From assembly GCA_034436035.1 (NCBI GenBank), contig DAOTVW010000315.1, positions 1 through 12,540 of the forward strand: a DNA stretch of 12,540 nucleotides, in the 5' to 3' direction. Every line of letters starts with the position of its first letter. Position 1 is the stretch's first letter. Under the pieces are notes generated by a model, which was not told the origin of the DNA, did no database searches, and worked only from the letters and a program-made list of their open reading frames with translations. This document shows positions 6,905 through 12,540 of the stretch, piece after piece. The position numbers were made by a program, and so were the translations under genes. The stretch is from UBA4823 sp034436035. Its GTDB lineage: Bacteria; Chloroflexota; Anaerolineae; Anaerolineales; UBA4823.

Positions 6905-9343
6905 CTAACTGCGTACTCGCTCACCCTTTGGATCCCATAAAGGTTCCTTGACAACTTCGGCGCCGACAATCTCACCAAAGAATTCAATTTCCAAACGGGT
7001 GCCGATCTTGCTATGTTCAATAGGCAAGTATGCATAAACAATGCTCTTTTTCACGGAATAACCATATCCACCAGAAGCAACCCACCCAATAATTTTCTCT
7101 TCGCCAGCCAGACGAATGGGTTCTTTCCCTAAAGCAACGGTGCGGTCGTCATCGAGAACGATGCAGCATAGTTTCCGCTTAAGTCCCTCTGCTTTTTGTT
7201 TCGCCAATGCTTCGCGGCCGATAAAATCACCTTTATCTAATTTTACCGCGAATCCCAACCCGGCTTCATAGGGTGTGTAATCTGGAGTTGTTTCGCTTGC
7301 CCAGTAACGGTATCCCTTCTCAATGCGCAGGCTATCGATGGCTTTATAACCCGCCGGGACCATACCGAATGGACGGCCCGCTTCCCAAAGCACATCCCAC
7401 AAACGTTGACCATATTCCATGGGGCAATAGAACTCCCAACCCAGCTCACCAACATAGGTCACCCGCATTGCCTGGCAGGGTACATCACCCACTGCAATCT
7501 TCTTGGTCGTCATGTAGGGGAAACCTTCATTGGATACATCATCTTTGGTGACCTTTTGAAGGATCTCACGGGCTTTGGGTCCCCATAAGCCAATACAAGC
7601 ATAACTTGAGGTAATGTCTTCAATAATTACCGAGCCATCCTCTGGCATATTCATCCGCAACCAGGATAAATCATGTTCACCAAATGCTGTGCCGGTAATG
7701 ATCCAGAAGATATCCTCTGCCACCCGTGTAACCGTGAAATCGCATTCGATGCCACCGCGTTTGTTGCACATCTGGGTGTAAATCACCGTTCCTACTGGTT
7801 TATTGATGTCATTGGCACACAGGTATTGTAAGAAGTTTAACGCGCCAGAGCCGCGTACAGCGAATTTATTGAAGGAAGTCTCATCAAACAAACCGGCGAT
7901 CTCGCGTGTTTTGAGGTGTTCATAACCAATAGCCCGCGACCAGTTATGATGTGCCCAACCTTTGGGCTCATGTCCATGGCGCGCCAGCGCCTCGTGTGGT
8001 TTGAACCAGTTCGGACGTTCCCAACCAGTCTTCTCACCAAAGAATGCACCTAAATCACGCAAACGATAATAGGTGGGGGAAAGGCGTTGTGGACGCCCGC
8101 TCATACGCTCTTCACCGGGGTAGTGAATGTCGTAATATTGAGTATAGGTTTCAAGGGTGCGGGTAACCGTGAAGTTTTGGCTGGCATAGTTCGAGCCAAA
8201 TCGGCGTACATCTAACCGCCAAACATCATACTCCGGCTGTCCCTCGATAATCCATTCTGCCATTACCTTTCCAATGCCACCGGCACCGGCGAGACCATGG
8301 GCGCAGAAGGCACACGCAACCCAGAACCCTTTCACTGAAGTTGGACCAAGCAAGAATTCCCCATCGGGAGTAAATCCTTCCGGACCGTTATAGTACATCT
8401 TAATTTCGGCAGTTTCAATGGCGGGAACGCGCTTAATGGAATTTTCCATCAAGGGGGTAAAGCGATCCATATCAAAAGGCAATAATTGATACTTGAAATC
8501 TTTGGGGATACCATCCAAACCAAATGGCATCGGATCCCGTTCATAACCACCGGTCACTAAACCACCGGTTTCCTGCCGCCAATAAACGAGCAAGTCTGGA
8601 TCGCGCAAGGTTGGGAAGTCGCGTTCAACACCGGGGATCGGTTTTGTAACAATGTAGAGATGCGCCATAGGCACGACAGGCAGGAATAACCCAACCATTT
8701 TGCCGACCTCTCCACCCCATTGACCAGCGGCATTGACCACGATTTCGGTTTTAATGGTACCTTTATCGGTCACCACCTCGTCCACCCGACCATCTTTAAG
8801 GTGGATCGCTTCTACATTTGTGTTGAGGAAAAATTGTGCGCCGCGCATTTTTGCCCCGGCAGCCAGCGCATTGGTTAAACCAGTCGGGTCAATCATCCCA
8901 TCGGTCGGTGTATAGGCCGCTCCGAGAACGCCATCGGTGGTCATGAGCGGGAACATTTTTTGCGCCTCTTTAGCGCTAATCAATTCCATCTCCATACCAA
9001 AGGAGCGTGCCATACCAACCAAGCGTTTTAAGTCTTCCATACGCTCTGGTGAGGAGGCTAACCGAATGCCACCTACTTCCCGCCATTCTGTCTCCACACC
9101 CGTTTCCTCTTTAAGCTTTCGGTAGAGGTCGGTGCTGTAAAACATCATGCGGGTAAGGTTGGCGTCCGAACGCAATTGCCCCACCAAACCAGCAGAGTGC
9201 CATGTCGAACCAGCGGTTAATTCGTGTCTTTCTAAAACAACCACATCCTTCCAGCCCATCTTGGTTAAGTGATAAGCAATGCTACATCCACCAACACCAC
9301 CACCAATAATCACAACTTGTGCATGGGAGGGTAAATCAGTCAT
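6905..9343 (-). CDS. Sarcosine/dimethylglycine dehydrogenase-like FAD oxidoreductase with GcvT domain
   Basis: This 812-residue protein has the two-module build of sarcosine and dimethylglycine dehydrogenases. Residues about 8-370 form a DAO-type FAD domain, with the dinucleotide motif GGGVGG (14-19) and ER at 38-39. His49 in GSTWHSAGL aligns with the covalent flavin-attachment histidine of the family. Then come a linker domain (about 375-430), a GcvT-like folate domain (about 430-700, with YVGELGWEFY near 630) and a GcvT C-terminal barrel (about 710-800). Known family members oxidise N-methyl groups, pass electrons to ETF and form methylene-tetrahydrofolate. The downstream etfBA pair supports this. 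WHSAGLVGQLR looks more like sarcosine than dimethylglycine dehydrogenase, but the substrate is unproven. The ATG start has AAGGAG six bases upstream. No signal peptide is visible. Confidence 0.88.
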   Translation of the reverse strand: MTDLPSHAQVVIIGGGVGGCSIAYHLTKMGWKDVVVLERHELTAGSTWHSAGLVGQLRSDANLTRMMFYSTDLYRKLKEETGVETEWREVGGIRLASSPERMEDLKRLVGMARSFGMEMELISAKEAQKMFPLMTTDGVLGAAYTPTDGMIDPTGLTNALAAGAKMRGAQFFLNTNVEAIHLKDGRVDEVVTDKGTIKTEIVVNAAGQWGGEVGKMVGLFLPVVPMAHLYIVTKPIPGVERDFPTLRDPDLLVYWRQETGGLVTGGYERDPMPFGLDGIPKDFKYQLLPFDMDRFTPLMENSIKRVPAIETAEIKMYYNGPEGFTPDGEFLLGPTSVKGFWVACAFCAHGLAGAGGIGKVMAEWIIEGQPEYDVWRLDVRRFGSNYASQNFTVTRTLETYTQYYDIHYPGEERMSGRPQRLSPTYYRLRDLGAFFGEKTGWERPNWFKPHEALARHGHEPKGWAHHNWSRAIGYEHLKTREIAGLFDETSFNKFAVRGSGALNFLQYLCANDINKPVGTVIYTQMCNKRGGIECDFTVTRVAEDIFWIITGTAFGEHDLSWLRMNMPEDGSVIIEDITSSYACIGLWGPKAREILQKVTKDDVSNEGFPYMTTKKIAVGDVPCQAMRVTYVGELGWEFYCPMEYGQRLWDVLWEAGRPFGMVPAGYKAIDSLRIEKGYRYWASETTPDYTPYEAGLGFAVKLDKGDFIGREALAKQKAEGLKRKLCCIVLDDDRTVALGKEPIRLAGEEKIIGWVASGGYGYSVKKSIVYAYLPIEHSKIGTRLEIEFFGEIVGAEVVKEPLWDPKGERVRS

Positions 9344-9358
9344 AGAATTCTCCTTTTA

Positions 9359-9397
9359 CTAAAATATAAGAAACCAGGCCTGATCAAACCCGGCTTC
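9359..9397 (-). terminator. Intrinsic terminator-like hairpin after the CBS gene
   Basis: On minus, GAAGCCGGG pairs with CCUGGUUUC over nine positions, including two G-U pairs, with a ten-base loop. It is followed by UUAUAUUUU, the only convincing U-rich tract after an intergenic stem in this window. It begins 4 nt after the CBS-protein stop. It may terminate or attenuate transcription before the dehydrogenase gene, whose ribosome binding site follows directly. Confidence 0.5.
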
Positions 9398-9401
9398 AAA
9401 A

Positions 9402-10211
9402 TTACTTTTGCCAAACTGAATCCGGGCGAGCCATTTCGGCAACGATATCGAAAGTAGAAATAACACCCAAAGGCATTGCATCCGGCTGCTCGGGATCAAC
9501 CACAATCAAACGATGATAATGATGCTCAATTAACAGGTTAGCGGCTTCTTGTAAAGAAGCATTGATTGGAATTGCTAATGGGGGATGCATAATCTCGGAG
9601 ACGGTCACTTGCTGACAATCCTTTTCGGCACAAACCGGAAGCATATCCAGCCCGCTCACCACGCCGAGAGGGTGTCCCATCGCATCAACAACGACCACCG
9701 AACGCCAGCCCGCGCTGGTCATCGCCCGCGCAGCGGCAGTTACCGGCGTTTTATCCCGGCAAACCAGGTAGGCATCGGACATTACATCACCCACTTGCCC
9801 GCGTCCCAAGCGCTCCGCGGAGCCAATTTGTGCAACGATATCCGAAACCGAAATCACTCCCACCGGTTTACCTTGTTCTGTAACCAACAGGCGCCGAATG
9901 CCTTCCTGTACTAGTCGTTGAGACGCCTCTTTTATTGTAGCGCTTGCTTCTATACTGGCAACCGGCGAGGACATTAAGTCACCCGCTGTCAATCCACGCA
10001 TCACTTCCAGGCTTTGCGGGTCTGCCGATAACCATTCCCCGGCTAATAAATCAAAATCGGTGATGACTCCAATGATACGACCATCACGGTCAGTGACCAT
10101 CAAGGAATGCACTTTATGTTGGTCGAGCATCACCGCCACTTGTCCAATTTTGGTTTCCTTACGGCAAGTCAACACCCCGGGTCGCATGAAATCTTTTACC
10201 TTATCTTTCAT
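9402..10211 (-). CDS. Stand-alone protein with four CBS domains
   Basis: A 269-residue protein made almost entirely of four CBS motifs, i.e. two Bateman modules: about 4-60 (ending GVITDFDLL), 76-130 (GVISVSDIV), 141-193 (GVVSGLDML) and 205-260 (GVISTFDIV). Such modules usually bind adenosine nucleotides (AMP, ATP, NAD or similar) and act as energy or ligand sensors. No catalytic, DNA-binding or membrane part is attached. I chose ATG at 10209-10211 because AAGGAG (10220-10225) sits eight bases upstream. A GTG nine bases further upstream would overlap that ribosome binding site. The gene follows the nucleotidyltransferase-fold gene by 51 bp and precedes the dehydrogenase gene. Partner and function are unknown. 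Confidence 0.9.
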   Translation of the reverse strand: MKDKVKDFMRPGVLTCRKETKIGQVAVMLDQHKVHSLMVTDRDGRIIGVITDFDLLAGEWLSADPQSLEVMRGLTAGDLMSSPVASIEASATIKEASQRLVQEGIRRLLVTEQGKPVGVISVSDIVAQIGSAERLGRGQVGDVMSDAYLVCRDKTPVTAAARAMTSAGWRSVVVVDAMGHPLGVVSGLDMLPVCAEKDCQQVTVSEIMHPPLAIPINASLQEAANLLIEHHYHRLIVVDPEQPDAMPLGVISTFDIVAEMARPDSVWQK

Positions 10212-10219
10212 TTCTTCCA

Positions 10220-10225
10220 CTCCTT
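10220..10225 (-). promoter_or_regulatory. Ribosome binding site that decides the CBS-protein start
   Basis: AAGGAG on minus lies eight bases before ATG at 10209-10211 and overlaps the alternative GTG at 10218-10220, so it supports the ATG as the true start. Confidence 0.7.
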
Positions 10226-10262
10226 CATGAACAATTCCAGTCCAAATGAAACCTTTATCTTT

Positions 10263-11054
10263 TTAATGTACCTCATCCACATCTTTGTACCATTTCACCC
10301 GATCGCCAACTCGGGCGCGCAGCCGCCACTGCATAGGTTTTGGTTCCGCCTCGATTCGCTGTAAGAGCTGATCTACCTGCCGAGCGACGTGCGCTTTGTG
10401 CTCATCAGTTAATTGTGGGTATGTCTGGGCAAGCCGTTTGACTTTGTCTAAATTCATTGTCGTCGTTCGCCATAATCCCCAATCCTTAGCACATAGCATT
10501 GCAATGCGGGCGATGTTAATCGTTCCATTGTCATGATCCCCCAAAGGATGCTCGAGCAACAACATGATCGTATCAATGACATCCTTCTCATTGATTTTCA
10601 CAATCTGCATTTTTTCCAAAACCATTTCAGCCAATGGGATAGTCGGCTTATCCACTTCTAATCTGCCTAGCCAGCTGATCTCATGGCAGAAATCCAATTT
10701 GTCATAGAAAACATCAATGTGCAATCCATTTTTCGGGTTGTTGAAAATAGCCCGATTGCCCTCACTGACGATGAAAACCTCTCGTTCCTCATCATAACCT
10801 AACCCCGCCATCAGCACCCGCACTTCTTTGGATTGCGATTGATAACCAGCAAAATCGATATCAGTGTAAGCCCGCCCCATAGCAGCCTGTAAATAGCCAT
10901 ATTGGGGACAATGCATCTGAAAAGCTAAAGAACCGATCACACGGAGGATGACACCGGCATGTTCACTGGCATCCAGGACACGTCGCAGTTCGTCTTCAAA
11001 CATCTTCCGTTCTGCTTCACCCTGCTCACCCATGCCAATTGGACTGGTAGACAT
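10263..11054 (-). CDS. Nucleotidyltransferase-fold protein of unknown function
   Basis: A 263-residue protein with the marks of the polymerase-beta-like nucleotidyltransferase fold: GS (41-42) in RVIGSLAF, a paired-acid motif YTDIDF with D65 and D67, and a third candidate acid D114 in LHIDVFYD. The segment PLAEMVLEKMQIVKINEKDVIDTIMLL resembles the helix after the fold in AbiEii-like and related proteins, which suggests that branch. The C-terminal half is helical and basic (LRARVGDRVKWY). The ATG start has AGGAG seven bases upstream, and a good promoter lies about 100 bp further up. No AbiEi-like antitoxin or other toxin partner is next to it. The CBS gene follows after 51 bp and may share its transcript. 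Substrate and role are unknown; a toxin-type assignment is not supported by context. Confidence 0.75.
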   Translation of the reverse strand: MSTSPIGMGEQGEAERKMFEDELRRVLDASEHAGVILRVIGSLAFQMHCPQYGYLQAAMGRAYTDIDFAGYQSQSKEVRVLMAGLGYDEEREVFIVSEGNRAIFNNPKNGLHIDVFYDKLDFCHEISWLGRLEVDKPTIPLAEMVLEKMQIVKINEKDVIDTIMLLLEHPLGDHDNGTINIARIAMLCAKDWGLWRTTTMNLDKVKRLAQTYPQLTDEHKAHVARQVDQLLQRIEAEPKPMQWRLRARVGDRVKWYKDVDEVH

Positions 11055-11156
11055 AACACTACTCCTGAGATTAAATTTATTGGGGAAGGTTATCCGCGTC
11101 GCTGTTTCTCGGCGAGTCGAAAAACCTCGAAAAAGTTCTTAGATGAATTATTGTTT

Positions 11157-11185
11157 ATTATAACAAAAAAATCAAAATTGTGCAA
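11157..11185 (-). promoter_or_regulatory. Sigma70-type promoter of the nucleotidyltransferase-fold gene
   Basis: On minus, TTGCAC (11180-11185) and a perfect TATAAT (11157-11162) are 17 bp apart in AT-rich DNA. The predicted start is near 11150, giving a leader of about 95 nt. That leader contains a repeated TTTTTCGA and a short CTCG/CGAG inverted repeat. The probable transcript is the nucleotidyltransferase-fold gene plus the CBS gene. Confidence 0.65.
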
Positions 11186-11213
11186 ATTACTTCAAAAAAC
11201 GTCTTTTTTTAAC

Positions 11214-11372
11214 AGGGCGGGGTTCTTGTCCGCCATACCCACAAATATACGGCGGGAATGAATCCCGCGCTACTGATTTACGGCGGGATTGAAATCCTAT
11301 CCTACTGATTTACGACGGGTTGGAATCACGCCCTACTGATTTACGGCGGGAATGAATCCCGCCCTACAATTC
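11214..11372. repeat. Tandem array of palindromic 31-nt units
   Basis: Four adjacent units begin TACGGCGGG or a close variant at 11248, 11279, 11311 and 11342, with lengths 31, 32, 31 and 31 nt. Three end in CTACTGATT. The first and last units hold a stem, GGCGGGA/TCCCGCC, imperfect by one base in the first; the middle two have decayed arms. A further degenerate copy in opposite orientation lies at 11214-11237. There are no unique spacers, so it is not CRISPR. Similar GGCGGGA-ATGAA-TCCCGCC palindromes occur as dispersed noncoding repeats in several bacteria, from memory. The array begins 9 bp past the HerA-like gene's stop and may help end its transcript. Confidence 0.85.
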
Positions 11373-11380
11373 GTATATCC

Positions 11381-12540
11381 TTAAAATCCTAGCTCAGATA
11401 GCACTTGATCTTGCGATTGCCAACCGCCTTTATGCTCCCGCAAATCCTGCCAGAAGCGTTGATCATACCGCCGGGTGCGGATCGGTATCGGCATCGGTAC
11501 CCCCCACCCCAATAGCAGCACTTCTTCCTTGGGCTGTAAATGAGTTAACATCCCGCGTAGCGTATCCCGGCTGGCTAATCCGGCTAAAACAGCATGGATA
11601 TCGTCATCGTCACCCAGCCAACCAGAAATGCGCGTTCCTAATTGCGACATGACTTCATCATAAATTTGCGACGGCCTTTGGTCCACAATCAGCAAGGTCA
11701 CATAATATTTCCGCATCTCCCGCGCAATGGTATTGAAAGTAGTTTGTGAAGCCATTTGACGATTGAGTAATTTATGCGCTTCTTCTACCACAATCACCAG
11801 GGGACGCGGTTCCTGCGTCTTTTTCGTGCGATACTGGTTCGTTTGGTTTTCCCAGGCTTCACGGATGCGGCGAGTCAATAGATTGGTGACAAATAGATAA
11901 TCCAAATCATGCTGGTAATCGCCAAACGAAAGCACCACATGTTGCCCCATTTGCAGCATTTTGATGATCTCGGCAATGCCATCGGCTGCAGGTTTTTCCA
12001 AAATGTAACTGCGGTGAAATAAGGCGCTCATTTTCGAATGTAATGCCTCGGCTGCCATGGCATTAACCCCGGCGTTATTTGCCCAGGCTGCCACACTATT
12101 TGGGGCAGGCACCTTTTTCAATCTTCCCCTTTCATCCTCTATCTCGATCATTGCACCGTTTTCCATCTCACGGAAAGCCTGAAACCAATGCTCGACGCCA
12201 AAACTGGAAACTAACGCCTCCAATGTGGTGGGAGTGGTTTCTTTCAAGTTCAATTCCATCGATAGCAGTTCAATATCCATCGGACGGATGTCCTTCATAG
12301 CGATTTCTAGGCTAAAGTCTGCCGCAGTTCCGCGCACCATACTGTTTGCTCCCAAACCCACCACCCTAACCCGTGCGGGGAATAAGGTCTTCAAACCACT
12401 TACTTTCATCCCACTATCGGAAGCAATGTCGTCGAACCCATATTCATTGTGCATATCAAACACCAATAAGGAAGCGCGATCGCGTTGGATTAAACCGGCT
12501 AAGATGATGCGGGTTAAAAAGGATTTTCCGCTCCCTGTGG
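11381..12540 (-). CDS. HerA-like ATPase (DUF87 type), N-terminus missing
   Basis: The reading frame is open to the right edge, so the start lies outside the window and 386 codons are visible. The first residues are the end of a Walker A motif, TGSGKSFLTR, followed by LLVFDMHNEYG, as in HerA/FtsK-like hexameric ATPases, where D-x-H-x-E-Y is typical. Later come the Walker B region PLVIVVEEAHKLLNRQ and, near the C-terminus, IVDQRPSQIYDEVMSQLGTRI, the usual place of the arginine finger. Family members translocate DNA; archaeal HerA works with the nuclease NurA in end resection, and bacterial HerA proteins are also found with Sir2 or nuclease partners in phage defence. Any partner would lie upstream, beyond the right edge. 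A TTG at 12464-12466 is not the start, because it follows Walker A. Confidence 0.88.
   Translation of the reverse strand, partial: TGSGKSFLTRIILAGLIQRDRASLLVFDMHNEYGFDDIASDSGMKVSGLKTLFPARVRVVGLGANSMVRGTAADFSLEIAMKDIRPMDIELLSMELNLKETTPTTLEALVSSFGVEHWFQAFREMENGAMIEIEDERGRLKKVPAPNSVAAWANNAGVNAMAAEALHSKMSALFHRSYILEKPAADGIAEIIKMLQMGQHVVLSFGDYQHDLDYLFVTNLLTRRIREAWENQTNQYRTKKTQEPRPLVIVVEEAHKLLNRQMASQTTFNTIAREMRKYYVTLLIVDQRPSQIYDEVMSQLGTRISGWLGDDDDIHAVLAGLASRDTLRGMLTHLQPKEEVLLLGWGVPMPIPIRTRRYDQRFWQDLREHKGGWQSQDQVLSELGF

Noticed and set aside
7243..8049. Open frames antisense to or out of frame with the dehydrogenase gene
   Set aside because: They lie inside a continuous, well-conserved coding frame and show no domain of their own.
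10218..10220. GTG as start of the CBS protein
   Set aside because: It overlaps the only ribosome binding site, which is ideally spaced for ATG at 10209-10211.
10263..11054. Toxin of an AbiE-type toxin-antitoxin pair
   Set aside because: The fold signature is compatible, but there is no adjacent AbiEi-like or other antitoxin gene; the neighbour is a CBS protein.
11248..11372. CRISPR array
   Set aside because: The 31-nt units are contiguous variants of one sequence without unique spacers, and no cas gene is present.
12464..12466. TTG as start of the HerA-like gene
   Set aside because: The open frame continues upstream to the edge and includes a Walker A motif needed by the family.

Overview
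All recognisable genes in this 12.5-kb window lie on the minus strand, so transcription runs from the right edge to the left. Base composition is moderate. The gene set (sarcosine/dimethylglycine dehydrogenase-like flavoprotein with its ETF, a long 403-residue transaldolase, a HerA-type ATPase, a short palindromic tandem repeat between genes) fits a free-living bacterium, and my best guess is Chloroflexota (Anaerolineae-like). That guess comes from memory of protein style, not from a marker gene.

Layout from the upstream (right) end: (1) a HerA-like ATPase, cut by the right edge in its Walker A region; (2) a gene-free stretch with a tandem array of palindromic 31-nt units and a good sigma70-type promoter; (3) a nucleotidyltransferase-fold protein of unknown role; (4) a stand-alone protein with four CBS domains; (5) a two-module FAD oxidoreductase/GcvT-like protein of the sarcosine/dimethylglycine dehydrogenase family; (6) etfB and etfA; (7) a GntR/HutC-family repressor with its own promoter and an overlapping operator; (8) transaldolase and (9) transketolase; (10) about 570 bp without a convincing gene; (11) the first 43 codons of an APC-type amino acid permease, cut by the left edge.

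The clearest functional unit is genes 5 and 6. Sarcosine and dimethylglycine dehydrogenases pass electrons to ETF, and their GcvT-like half receives the one-carbon unit on tetrahydrofolate. The window therefore probably encodes an oxidative N-demethylation route coupled to ETF. Transaldolase and transketolase form a second unit, the non-oxidative pentose phosphate pathway. The HutC-type regulator between the two units represses itself at least, judging from an operator placed on its own start site; whether it also controls either neighbour cannot be seen here.

Intergenic hairpins are a recurring feature: perfect or near-perfect stems lie between tal and tkt, downstream of etfA, between the dehydrogenase and etfB, and after the CBS gene. 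Only the last is followed by a U-rich tract. I found no tRNA, rRNA, CRISPR array, insertion sequence or complete new defence system. The likeliest place for something unusual is just beyond the right edge, next to the HerA ATPase.
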